From Pseudomonas oryzihabitans (GTDB taxonomy: Bacteria; Pseudomonadota; Gammaproteobacteria; Pseudomonadales; Pseudomonadaceae): 64,000 nt of DNA. Of the stretch, positions 55,590 through 63,396 are shown piece after piece. The stretch lies in assembly GCF_024652905.1 (NCBI RefSeq), contig NZ_CP102428.1, forward strand, positions 1,934,501-1,998,500, written 5' to 3'. The notes below the pieces were generated by a model. It was given only the letters and a program-made list of their open reading frames with translations, did no database searches and was not told where the DNA came from. How positions within the stretch are numbered: position 1 is the first letter of the stretch; every line of letters begins with the position of its first letter. The position numbers and the translations under genes are program-made.

Positions 55590-55907
55590 GTTGGGCTAAG
55601 CGCAGCGAAGCCCAATAGGACCTAGGCCGAACTCCTCAATGTTGGGCTTCGACGATGGGGCCGTCTCAACCCAACCTACGACGCGACCCGCCACTGCGGT
55701 CCCGTAGGTTGGGCTGAGCGCAGCGAAGCCCAACAGGACCTAGGCCGAACTCCTCAATGTTGGGCTTCGACGGTGGAGCCGTCTCAACCCAACCTACGAC
55801 GCAACCCGCCACTGCAGTCCCGTAGGTTGGGCTGAGCACAGCGAAGCCCAACGGGATCAGTCCTCAATGTTGGGCTTCGACGATGGAGCCGTCTCAAGCC
55901 AATTTAC
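55586..55907. repeat. Paired palindromic repeat, locus 5: three tandem units
   Basis: Units start at 55586, 55704 and 55822 (118-bp steps for the first two). The GTAGG end supplies the stop of the MBL gene on the left; on the right, the degenerate GTAAA end gives the TAA stop (55906-55904) of the PhnD-like gene. The array fills the whole 314-bp space between the two genes. Confidence 0.9.
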
Positions 55908-56686
55908 GCAATCACCGGATAGCCCTGCTCCACCGCCTCGCGGCGCCAGTCCAGCAGGGGCAGATAGGTCACCTCGTCTACTGCGGTGAAGCCCTCGATG
56001 GCGAGGCACTCGGCCAGCGTAGGATCGGCGGCCAGGCTGTCGCTCAGCGCTCTACGCAAAGCCTCAACCTCTGCATCGGACCGGCTGGCGGCGGTGATGA
56101 AGGGCAGCGCTGGACTCGGGCGGGTGCGTTGCAGGAGGCGCAGACAGGCGACCCGCTCGGGTTGGGCGCGCTGCAGATAGCCATAGGTCACGGCATCCAC
56201 CGCGGCCACATCGGCATGGCCTTGCTGCAACAGCGCCAGGCTGTTGGCGTGGCTCTCGCTGACGATCACCTCACCAAAGAAGCGGCCACGCTCGGCCAGG
56301 GGCGCCACGGCGAGGCGCAGGAGATTCATGCCGCTGTTGGAATCCAGGCCATTGAGCGCCACTCGCTTGCCGCGCAGATCGGCCAGGCTGGCCACATCCA
56401 GGGCGTCGGGCACCAGGATGAAGGCGCAGTGCTCGGCCTCATTGCAACCCTCGAAGCGATAGCGCGGCGCCGCCACCAGACGCACCTGACCGCGCAGGCG
56501 GGTCGCCCAGGGATAGCCACAGGTCTGGGCCAGCAGCAGCTCTGGATGATTCCAGAGCGCCGGCAGTTCCTCGGGTGCGGATTCGAGGGTCGCCTCCAGG
56601 CGCAGCGCCACGGCCTCGGCGAGCTGGCGATAGGAGTCGCGCACCTCGGCGGGCTCGACGTACATGATAAGGGCGGCGACGGTCAT
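55904..56686 (-). CDS. PhnD-like substrate-binding domain protein
   Basis: The 260-aa protein belongs to the phosphate/phosphonate-binding (PhnD/transferrin-like) group: LLLAQTCGYPWATRL (about 50-64), LRGKRVALNGLDSNSGMNLLR (about 104-124, split here as two strands with a loop) and VIVSESHANSLALLQQGHADVAAVDAVTYG. There is no signal peptide or lipobox and no transporter genes are nearby, so it may be a cytoplasmic sensor or an orphan. CAGGAG lies 6 nt before ATG 56686. Its stop lies in the repeat array. Confidence 0.78.
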   Translation of the reverse strand: MTVAALIMYVEPAEVRDSYRQLAEAVALRLEATLESAPEELPALWNHPELLLAQTCGYPWATRLRGQVRLVAAPRYRFEGCNEAEHCAFILVPDALDVASLADLRGKRVALNGLDSNSGMNLLRLAVAPLAERGRFFGEVIVSESHANSLALLQQGHADVAAVDAVTYGYLQRAQPERVACLRLLQRTRPSPALPFITAASRSDAEVEALRRALSDSLAADPTLAECLAIEGFTAVDEVTYLPLLDWRREAVEQGYPVIA

Positions 56687-56732
56687 GGGCGGCTCCTGCA
56701 CGGAAAACCGCCATTATCCCCTATCGCTGCGC

Positions 56733-57746
56733 CTAGAGCGCAGCCTTCACCCGCTCGGCATTTTCCGCTGGCAGCCAGGACGTCCAGACCTCGGGGTGCT
56801 CCTTGAGGAAACGCTTGGCCACGACCTGGGCATCTTCGCGTTTCTCGGCCATGCCGGCGAGGATGCCGTTGAACTGGTCGAGGGGGAATTCGACCTTCTC
56901 GAACAGGGCCACCAGGGCCGGCGCCTTGTCGTGCAGGTCGCGGGAGACGCCGATGGTGATCTTGGCCGGTAGCGAGCGCGACGGCAGCGGATCGGGGTTC
57001 TTCGGATCCGACAGGGTATCCCAGGCCTTCTGGCTGAACGGTGGTTCTTCCAGCTGGACCAGCTTGTAGCGGCCCATCAGCGGTGTCGGCGACCAATAGT
57101 AGAAGAGCACCGGTTCGCCGCGGCGCATGGCGGTGGCGATGGCGGCGTCCAGCGCGGGGCCGGTACCGGTGCGGAAGTTGGTGTAGCTGTCGGTGAGCTT
57201 GTAGGCCTTGAGCTTCTGGCTGTTGACGATCTCGCAGGTCCAGCCGGTCGGGCAGTTCAGGAAGCGGCCCTTGCCCGGCTCTTCGGGATCGCGGAACAAC
57301 TCTTTATAACGTGGCAGATCGGCCACGCTCTTGAGATCCGGCGCCTTGGCCTGGATGCCGCGCTCAGGATCGCCCTTGACCAGGTATTCCGGCACCCACC
57401 AGCCCTCGGTGGCGCCCTTGACCGTCTCGCCGACGGCGAACACCTTGCCGGCCTGTTCCGCGGCGCGCCAGGCCGGACTGCGCCCGGCCCACTGCTCGCC
57501 GGTGACCTGGATGTCGTTTTGCGCCAGGGCGTTTTCCAGGGTCACGGTGTTGCCCGGTACGCTGTCGGTCTGGCAACCGTAGCCCTTCTCCACCAGCAGG
57601 CGCAGGACCTCGGTGGTGAACATGCCACTCTCCCAGTTGGGGCCGGCGAATTTCACCGTCTTTGGATAGGGACAGCCGCCATCGGCGGCAAAGGCCAGTG
57701 GCGCGATGGCGAAACTGGCGAGGGTCAGGGCGAAACGCAGGCGCAT
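56733..57746 (-). CDS. Second choline/betaine-type binding protein (orphan)
   Basis: The 337-aa protein has a signal peptide (ALTLASFAIAPLAFA) and the same blocks as the 53509 protein: VKFAGPNWESGMFTTEVL, GATEGWWVPEYL, FRDPEEPGKGRF and YYWSPTPLMGR. The two share most motif residues, so they are paralogs. No permease or ATPase is adjacent; it may feed the 51844-53507 transporter with a different specificity. Start 57746 is chosen over a frame six residues longer. Confidence 0.88.
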   Translation of the reverse strand: MRLRFALTLASFAIAPLAFAADGGCPYPKTVKFAGPNWESGMFTTEVLRLLVEKGYGCQTDSVPGNTVTLENALAQNDIQVTGEQWAGRSPAWRAAEQAGKVFAVGETVKGATEGWWVPEYLVKGDPERGIQAKAPDLKSVADLPRYKELFRDPEEPGKGRFLNCPTGWTCEIVNSQKLKAYKLTDSYTNFRTGTGPALDAAIATAMRRGEPVLFYYWSPTPLMGRYKLVQLEEPPFSQKAWDTLSDPKNPDPLPSRSLPAKITIGVSRDLHDKAPALVALFEKVEFPLDQFNGILAGMAEKREDAQVVAKRFLKEHPEVWTSWLPAENAERVKAAL

Positions 57747-57822
57747 GGGCAATTTCTCCGACAAGGGACGTAGGCCTTTCGACCCAAGGTATGGCCATTC
57801 GTCGCCGCGGGCCAGAGCTATT

Positions 57823-58980
57823 TCACAGCGGACCGCCCTCGGCGGTCTTGCGCAGGCCGGCGATCACCGTTTCGCCGGTTTCCCGGGCCAGCTCGGCGTA
57901 CCAGGCCTGGGTGGCCAGGGGCTCATGACCGTGGGTGATCTCGCAGCGATTGCGCGCCCGCGCGACGATCCCGGCGACCCGCTCCAGCCGGGCTGCTTCA
58001 TAGGCCTGGAGCGCTGCCAGGGGATCCTGTTCGGCGTCCAGGCAGCGCGCCAGCACCCAGGCGTCCTCCATGGCCTGGCAACCGCCCTGCCCCAGATCCG
58101 GCGCCATGGCATGGGCGGAATCGCCCAGGAGCGCCACCCGGCCCTGTACCAGGGTCGGCAGCGGCCGGGTGTCATGAATTTCCACCCGCGCCACGCCCTG
58201 AGGATCCAGCCGTTCGATCAGCCGTTGCACCGGCGGTGCCCAGCCGGCGAAGTGCTCGGCCAGCTCCGCGCGGTAACGGCTACGGTCGTTGGGTGTGCCC
58301 TTGGGCAGGGGTACATCGAAGAAGAAGTAGAATTCATCGCCGCCCATGGGCATCAGGGAGACTCGCTGATGCGCCCCGACGAATTGCGCCCAGTCGTGGG
58401 CCTCGGCCAGATCAGGCGCGACCCTCACCCGCCCGTTCCAGTTCACGTAGCCGCAATACTCACGGGTGATGGCCCGGCCCACCACCCGGTCGCGCAGGCG
58501 CGAGTGGGTACCGTCGGCGGCGATCAGCAGATCGGCCCGCTCGCGACGCCCGTCGCCAAGGTTCACGGTCACCCCGTCCGCGTCCTGCTCGAAGCCCTCG
58601 CAGCCGACTCCCAGGGTCACCTGATCGGCGCCCACGGCGTCCAGCAGGAGGCGCTGCAGGTAGGCACGGGCGATGGGCCGTGCCGGTCGGCCCACGGCTG
58701 TGTAGAGCGGCAGCAGGCTGAAGTGGGTGAGCAACTGTCCCTGGTGGTCGCGGTAGCTCATGGTCTGCATGTCGCCACTGACCGCGGCGATGGCGGGCCC
58801 CAGTCCCAGGTGTTCGAGTACCTTGACGCCGTTGGGCCAGATGGAGATGGCCGCGCCGATGGGTGCGAGGTCCTGCGCCCGCTCGAACAGGCGGACCCGG
58901 TGTCCGGCCTGCTGCAGTGCCAGGGCGGCGGTGAGACCGCCCATGCCGGCACCGGCGATGATGATGTCGAGAGATGGCAT
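57823..58980 (-). CDS. hpxO: FAD-dependent urate hydroxylase (HpxO-like)
   Basis: The 385-aa flavoprotein monooxygenase follows Klebsiella HpxO closely along its length: GAGMGGLTAALAL at the N terminus, PIGAAISIWPNGVK (about 40-53), GYVNWNGR (about 185-192), VSLMPMGGDEFYFFFDVPL, a GDSAHAMAPDLGQGGCQAMED FAD motif, and CEITHG near the end. HpxO oxidises urate to 5-hydroxyisourate. No hiuH, uraD or other purine genes are nearby. Start 58980 is chosen because the FAD motif is then at the N terminus. Confidence 0.82.
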   Translation of the reverse strand: MPSLDIIIAGAGMGGLTAALALQQAGHRVRLFERAQDLAPIGAAISIWPNGVKVLEHLGLGPAIAAVSGDMQTMSYRDHQGQLLTHFSLLPLYTAVGRPARPIARAYLQRLLLDAVGADQVTLGVGCEGFEQDADGVTVNLGDGRRERADLLIAADGTHSRLRDRVVGRAITREYCGYVNWNGRVRVAPDLAEAHDWAQFVGAHQRVSLMPMGGDEFYFFFDVPLPKGTPNDRSRYRAELAEHFAGWAPPVQRLIERLDPQGVARVEIHDTRPLPTLVQGRVALLGDSAHAMAPDLGQGGCQAMEDAWVLARCLDAEQDPLAALQAYEAARLERVAGIVARARNRCEITHGHEPLATQAWYAELARETGETVIAGLRKTAEGGPL

Positions 58981-59271
58981 GACGGACCTCGTTGGCCGGT
59001 AACGGATGCCTTGAGCAAGCAATTTCCTGACCAGGTGGTCAGGTATTGGAATCAGGCCGCTGGCGAAACGAGCGGGGTCGGAAAACGCACCAGCCTGGTG
59101 CCCTGCGACCACTCGTCGCTTCGTTTCTAGGCAAGTTGCCCTTCGTCGGCTCGCATGACGCATTCCAGAGCTCTTCTATACTCCTAAGGTAGTCGCCAGT
59201 TGCGTTGTACCCAGCGTTCGCCATCCACAGAGGCCCGCTTGCGGCGACCACAGCGGGTGAGGAGCAGGATC

Positions 59272-59865
59272 ATGATCAATCATGTCTGGGGCCTGCTGGC
59301 CCATCCCGATCGCGAGTGGCAACAGATTCGTCGCGAAGGGGAAACGGTCGGGCACTTCTTTGCCCATCATGTCGCCTTGCTGGCGGCCATTCCCGTCGTC
59401 GCGTCCCTGGTGGGCACCACCACCTTCGGTTGGCGCTTCGGCGGCGGTGAAGCCCATGTGCTGGATCTACCCACGGCGGCGGTACTGGCGGTCATCAGCT
59501 ATGCGCTGATCATGGCGGCGGTGGTGGCCATGGGGCATGTGATCCACTGGCTGGCGCGGCGCTATCCGGATCGGCCCAGTGCCAATCGTTGCATTCTGTT
59601 CGCCGGCTACGTGGCCACGCCCATGCTGTTGAGTGGCCTGGTGGGTTTCTATCCGCTGGTGTGGCTGTGCGCCATCGCCGGCATCGTCGGCCTGGCCTAT
59701 TCGGCCTACCTGCTCTATACCGGCATCCCCTCCTTCCTCAATATCGATCAACGGGAAGGCTTCATCATGTCCGGCTCCACCCTGGCCATCGGGGTGCTGG
59801 TGCTGGAGGTGCTGATGGCTACCACGGTGCTGATGTGGGGTTACGGCCCGGAGCTGTTCGGCTGA
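59272..59865 (+). CDS. YIP1 family membrane protein
   Basis: The 197-aa protein has five hydrophobic segments and the bacterial YIP1/YohC layout: an N-terminal WGLLAHPDREWQQI stretch in the cytoplasm, then membrane segments starting at about residue 37. The family role is unknown. GGAG lies 8-9 nt before ATG 59272, which fixes the start. It is followed by a strong two-way terminator. Confidence 0.83.
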   Translation: MINHVWGLLAHPDREWQQIRREGETVGHFFAHHVALLAAIPVVASLVGTTTFGWRFGGGEAHVLDLPTAAVLAVISYALIMAAVVAMGHVIHWLARRYPDRPSANRCILFAGYVATPMLLSGLVGFYPLVWLCAIAGIVGLAYSAYLLYTGIPSFLNIDQREGFIMSGSTLAIGVLVLEVLMATTVLMWGYGPELFG

Positions 59866-59888
59866 TCGAACGTCGCTCTGCCGTTGGC

Positions 59889-59923
59889 AAAAAGCCCGGA
59901 TCGGTGACCGATCCGGGCTTTTT
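59889..59923. terminator. Bidirectional intrinsic terminator
   Basis: A 17-bp perfect stem (AAAAAGCCCGGATCGGT and its complement) closes on one base, with T tracts on both strands. It serves the convergent YIP1 and dioxygenase genes. Confidence 0.92.
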
Positions 59924-59935
59924 GTTGGCAAGCGG

Positions 59936-60712
59936 CTAGCGGCGGGAAAAGCCGTAGAGATCCATGGCCAGGATGCCATGGGCGATGCCGTCGTGATGGA
60001 CGCTGAAGGTGCCTTCGGGGTCCGCCGCGCCCAAGGCGACGAACAAGGGCAGCAGGTGCTCGTCGGTAGGATGCGCCTGTCGGGCCTGGGGCGCCTGGCG
60101 ACGGTAGTCGAGCAAGGCGTCCAGATCTCGCTCGCGCAATCGATGTTGAATCCACTGCTGGAAGTCCCGCACATAGCCTGGGGACTCAGCGCCCCCACGA
60201 CGGAAGTGACCGAGGTTGTGGGTCAGGCTGCCTGAACCGATCAGCAGGGTATCCGCCGGCAGCACCCTGGCCAGCGCCTGGCCCAGGGCATAGTGGTAGT
60301 CCGGCCCGCGGGTGGCGCTCATCGACAGCGGCACCACGGGGATTTGCGCGTCGGGATAGAGATAGCGCAAAGGTACCCAGGCGCCGTGATCCAGTCCCTG
60401 CGCTTCCGTCTCGGCCTCCCAGCCCTGGTCACGTAGCCCTTGCGCCAGCTGCTCGGCCAGGGCCGGAGCGCCAGGCGCGGGATAGTCCAGTTGGTAGAGG
60501 GCCTCGGGAAAACCATAGAAGTCATGGACGGTAGCCGGCCGCTTGGCGCTGCCGAACAGCGGAACCCGGGTATCGAAGTGCGCCGAGACCACAACGATGG
60601 CGGCCGGGGTCGGCAGCGACCGTCCCAGGTCGCGCCAGGCCGTTCCCGCTGCGCCGGCGTCGAGCGCCTCCATGGGCGAACCGTGAGAAACGAACAGGGT
60701 GGGAAGCGACAT
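59936..60712 (-). CDS. DODA-type extradiol ring-cleavage dioxygenase (YgiD-like)
   Basis: The 258-aa class III extradiol dioxygenase family protein has metal-ligand histidines in SHGSPM (about 9-14), SAHFDTR (about 43-49) and LTHNLGHFR (about 163-171). E. coli YgiD cleaves DOPA; the substrate here is not known. The ATG at 60712 is preferred over a frame 14 residues longer. It lies 22 nt after the DoxX gene on the same strand, so both are probably controlled by the divergent LysR protein. Confidence 0.87.
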   Translation of the reverse strand: MSLPTLFVSHGSPMEALDAGAAGTAWRDLGRSLPTPAAIVVVSAHFDTRVPLFGSAKRPATVHDFYGFPEALYQLDYPAPGAPALAEQLAQGLRDQGWEAETEAQGLDHGAWVPLRYLYPDAQIPVVPLSMSATRGPDYHYALGQALARVLPADTLLIGSGSLTHNLGHFRRGGAESPGYVRDFQQWIQHRLRERDLDALLDYRRQAPQARQAHPTDEHLLPLFVALGAADPEGTFSVHHDGIAHGILAMDLYGFSRR

Positions 60713-60734
60713 GGTGGCGACCTCTGAGCAGGGT

Positions 60735-61133
60735 TCAGGAACGCTTGCGGGCATCCCAGGAGAGCTGGCCAGCGCCCAGCAGTGCCAGGGCGGCGGCGGT
60801 CACGGCGAGAAAGACCGGATATTCCCAGCCACCGTCGGGATTGGAAAAGGACCAGCCGTTGCCGAAATGGACCGTTGCCGCGGCGAACAGTTGGACGGCG
60901 GCCACTGCCGCGACCGGACGCACCCAGACGCCCAGGATCAGCAGCACGCCCGCGCCCAACTCGAAGAAGGTGACCGGATAGGCCAGCCAGCCGGGAAAGC
61001 CCACCGAAGCGAAGAAACCCGCGGTGCCTGGCAAGGTGAACACCAGCAGCTTGGTCAGGCCATGGGCCAGGAACATGGTGCCCAGAGCCAGGCGCAGCAA
61101 TAGGGCGGCATAGGACGAAGTACGATCGGTCAT
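60735..61133 (-). CDS. DoxX family membrane protein
   Basis: The 132-aa protein has four hydrophobic segments and the DoxX signature: LLRLALGTMFLAHGLTKL (about 12-29), FELGAGVLLILG (about 57-68) and FGNGWSFSNPDGGWEY (about 92-107). Relatives act in redox or quinone-linked membrane complexes. The gene runs with the dioxygenase and away from the LysR gene, with a 100-bp space up to the LysR start. Confidence 0.87.
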   Translation of the reverse strand: MTDRTSSYAALLLRLALGTMFLAHGLTKLLVFTLPGTAGFFASVGFPGWLAYPVTFFELGAGVLLILGVWVRPVAAVAAVQLFAAATVHFGNGWSFSNPDGGWEYPVFLAVTAAALALLGAGQLSWDARKRS

Positions 61134-61191
61134 GCTGATTCTCGAGCAGGGAAAGATGACCCATTGTCCTGTTTCCAACGCGCGAATAAAG

Positions 61192-61217
61192 GTGCACTCT
61201 GGGAATGAACTGTGCAC
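61192..61217. promoter_or_regulatory. Candidate LysR operator between doxX and the LysR gene
   Basis: Two perfect GTGCAC palindromes (61192-61197 and 61212-61217) are spaced 20 nt apart, start to start. A wider GTTTCC / GGAAAC dyad surrounds them. The placement in the divergent space is typical of LysR-type autoregulation. Confidence 0.45.
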
Positions 61218-61233
61218 GTTATGGAAACAATCC

Positions 61234-62142
61234 TTGGATACCCTGAGAGCCCTGCAGGCCTTCATCAAGATCGTCGAACTGGGTAGCCTGACCGCGGCGG
61301 CGGAACGGCTGGAGCTCTCGCGCTCGGCGCTCACCAAGCATCTGGCCGCCCTGGAGCGACACTACGGCACCCGGCTGCTGCAACGTACCACCCGCACCCT
61401 GAGCCTGACCGAGGCCGGACGCACCCTCCATGAAGGGCTGGTGCCCCTGCTGGGCGATCTGGAGGCCCTCGAACAGCGCCTGCAGGAAGGTCACGAGCGC
61501 CCGCAGGGACGCCTCAGGGTCAGTGCGCCCCTGACCTTTGGCGTGCGCCACCTGGCACCGCTGGTGAGCAGTTTCCTGCACGAATACCCCGAGGTCGCCA
61601 TCGATCTGGAGCTGAGCGATCGTCAGGTGCGCCTGGTCGAAGAAGGCTTCGATCTGGCCGTGCGCATCGGCGATCTCAGCGATTCCAGCCTGGTGGCTCA
61701 ACCCCTGGGGGCGGTGGAATTGTTCATTTGCGCCGCGCCCGCCTATCTGCAGCGCCACGGTCGTCCCGAGCACCCGGCCGAACTACGCGAGCACCGCTGC
61801 CTGCTCTACAGCTACGCCAGCGATGGCGATCTCTGGGAATTCCAGCGTGACGGTGAGCGCCTGCAGGTCAAGGTCAGTGGGCCCTTGCGCGCCAACAATG
61901 GCAGTGTCCTGCACCAGGCGGCGCTGGACGGCCATGGGATCATTCGCCAACCGGACTTCCTGGTGGGCGATGACCTGGCGACGGGTCGCCTGCAACGACT
62001 GTTCGCCCCTTGGTACACCCAAGCCATCGCCATCCATGCGCTCTATCCCCATCGGCGCCTGGTGCCGGCCAAGGTGCGGCTGTTCATCGCCTGGCTGCAG
62101 CGACATCTGGTCACAGCCGAGCACCTGAAAAGACTGCCGTAG
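61234..62142 (+). CDS. LysR-type transcriptional regulator
   Basis: The 302-aa LysR protein has an N-terminal winged HTH (LRALQAFIKIVELGSLTAAA and the recognition part with LSRSALTKHLAALE) and a C-terminal inducer domain of two lobes. The TTG at 61234 gives the usual MDTLxAxxxF start with GGAA 7 nt before it; longer frames add 34 residues of no conservation. It is divergent from DoxX-dioxygenase and should regulate them, in response to an aromatic or redox signal. Confidence 0.88.
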   Translation: MDTLRALQAFIKIVELGSLTAAAERLELSRSALTKHLAALERHYGTRLLQRTTRTLSLTEAGRTLHEGLVPLLGDLEALEQRLQEGHERPQGRLRVSAPLTFGVRHLAPLVSSFLHEYPEVAIDLELSDRQVRLVEEGFDLAVRIGDLSDSSLVAQPLGAVELFICAAPAYLQRHGRPEHPAELREHRCLLYSYASDGDLWEFQRDGERLQVKVSGPLRANNGSVLHQAALDGHGIIRQPDFLVGDDLATGRLQRLFAPWYTQAIAIHALYPHRRLVPAKVRLFIAWLQRHLVTAEHLKRLP

Positions 62143-62248
62143 GTCGCCGCCGAACGGTCATTGCCGGGGGCTTCGCAGCCTGACGGGGCTTGCCTAGAAT
62201 CCCTGCCTGTCCCGCCGGCACTGCCGGTTCCTGCGATGGCTGTCGTTC

Positions 62249-62620
62249 ATGTCGACCGAGAATCCTTGCCTCAGCTGTGGCGCCTGCTGCGCCCACTTTC
62301 GCGTGTCTTTCTATTGGGGCGAATGCCAGTCGGCAGGCGGCCCGGTGCCCGATTACCTTACCGTCGCGGTCAGCCCCCATCTGGCGGCCATGCAGGGCAC
62401 CGAGCAGAAGCCGGTACGCTGCGTGGCCCTGCTGGGCGAAGTGGGCTGCGGCACGCGCTGCACCGTCTACGAGAACCGTTCCAGCACCTGCCGCGAGTTC
62501 ACCGCCGCCTGGGAGAACGGCGAAGCCAATCCCCACTGCGATGCCGCTCGCGCGGCCTATGGCCTGCCGCCGCTGACGCCGCCGTTGCAACCCCATATCT
62601 CGCCCGACCGCGTAGCTTAG
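62249..62620 (+). CDS. YkgJ family cysteine-cluster protein
   Basis: The 123-aa protein has cysteines in CLSCGACC (7-14), then C26, the CGTRCTVYENRSSTCREF segment (about 67-84) and a final C97 region, fitting the YkgJ metal-cluster family. The role is unknown. The GCT-TAG stop (62618-62620) overlaps the TTAG end of MITE copy 3. Confidence 0.85.
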   Translation: MSTENPCLSCGACCAHFRVSFYWGECQSAGGPVPDYLTVAVSPHLAAMQGTEQKPVRCVALLGEVGCGTRCTVYENRSSTCREFTAAWENGEANPHCDAARAAYGLPPLTPPLQPHISPDRVA

Positions 62621-62764
62621 GCGCTGTACGAAAACTGCCTGCGCTCAGTGATGCTTCGTTGAAAGAACCTTTCGGAATGCTCATTTACCATTTGTAAACT
62701 CCGCTTCCTCAAGGTTTTTCGCCTCGCCTCACCATCGCTCGGCGACTTTTCGTTCAGCGCCTAG
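62617..62764. mobile_element. MITE-like element, copy 3 (148 bp, decayed)
   Basis: The left end is TTAG and the right end CTAG. The inverted ends (GGCGCTGTACGAAAACT and AGTTTTCG-like partner) have diverged from the other copies. It is in the same orientation as copy 1, and supplies the stop codon of the YkgJ gene. Confidence 0.78.
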
Positions 62765-63018
62765 AGGAAACCAAACGGCCATCGCCGCTGCCCAAAAAGG
62801 CGACGGCTGGGCTGTGAAGCGTGGAAAATGCAGTGCGGATCAGGTTTTCACGTCCCTGCTAGATCGAATACCCTATCGTTCTTTCGCCCGCTATGCGTAT
62901 CCTGTAGCGCCGAACAACAAGGCTGCTTCAACCGGCCACGTAGAGGCTTACAAAGGCTCTACGCAAGGCAAAGCTGCCGCTATACTGCCTGGCCAATACT
63001 CACACATGGAGTTTTTAC

Positions 63019-63291
63019 ATGAATAAAGCTGAGCTGATCGACGCCATTGCCGCGTCTGCCGACCTGCCCAAGGCCACCGCTGCCAAAGCCCTGGACGCCT
63101 TCACCACTGCGGTGACCGACGCCCTGAAGCAAGGCGACAGCGTCAGCCTGGTCGGTTTCGGAACTTTCGCAGTAAAAGAGCGCGCTGCTCGCGAAGGCCG
63201 CAACCCGCAGACCGGTGCCACCATCAAGATCGCCGCTGCCAAGCTGCCCGGCTTCAAGCCCGGCAAAGGCCTGAAAGACGCCGTCAGCTAA
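63019..63291 (+). CDS. HU family DNA-binding protein
   Basis: The 90-aa nucleoid protein is of the standard HU length. The core [20 protein letters not shown] (about 39-58) leads into the DNA-wrapping arm [12 protein letters not shown] (about 60-71) with the tip RNPQTG. The N-terminal [18 protein letters not shown] is closest to HupB, but the gene is not in the usual lon-hupB-ppiD order, so I leave the paralog name open. The 254 bp upstream, after the MITE, probably carries its own promoter. Confidence 0.93.
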   Translation: MNKAELIDAIAASADLPKATAAKALDAFTTAVTDALKQGDSVSLVGFGTFAVKERAAREGRNPQTGATIKIAAAKLPGFKPGKGLKDAVS

Positions 63292-63311
63292 GACTGCGTT
63301 GGTCGATTCTT

Positions 63312-63344
63312 GTCTTCCGGGCGCTGCAGAGCGCTTCGGAAGAC
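63312..63344 (+). terminator. Hairpin after the HU gene
   Basis: A stem of about 14 bp (GTCTTCCGGGCGCT with AGCGCTTCGGAAGAC, GU pair and one bulge) has a 4-nt GCAG loop. There is no T run, so it may protect the mRNA 3' end rather than terminate. Confidence 0.5.
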
Positions 63345-63396
63345 AGTCCTCCGCCCCACCCGCTCGTTCCCCCTCCCTGCTTTTCGCCTCCGCGCC

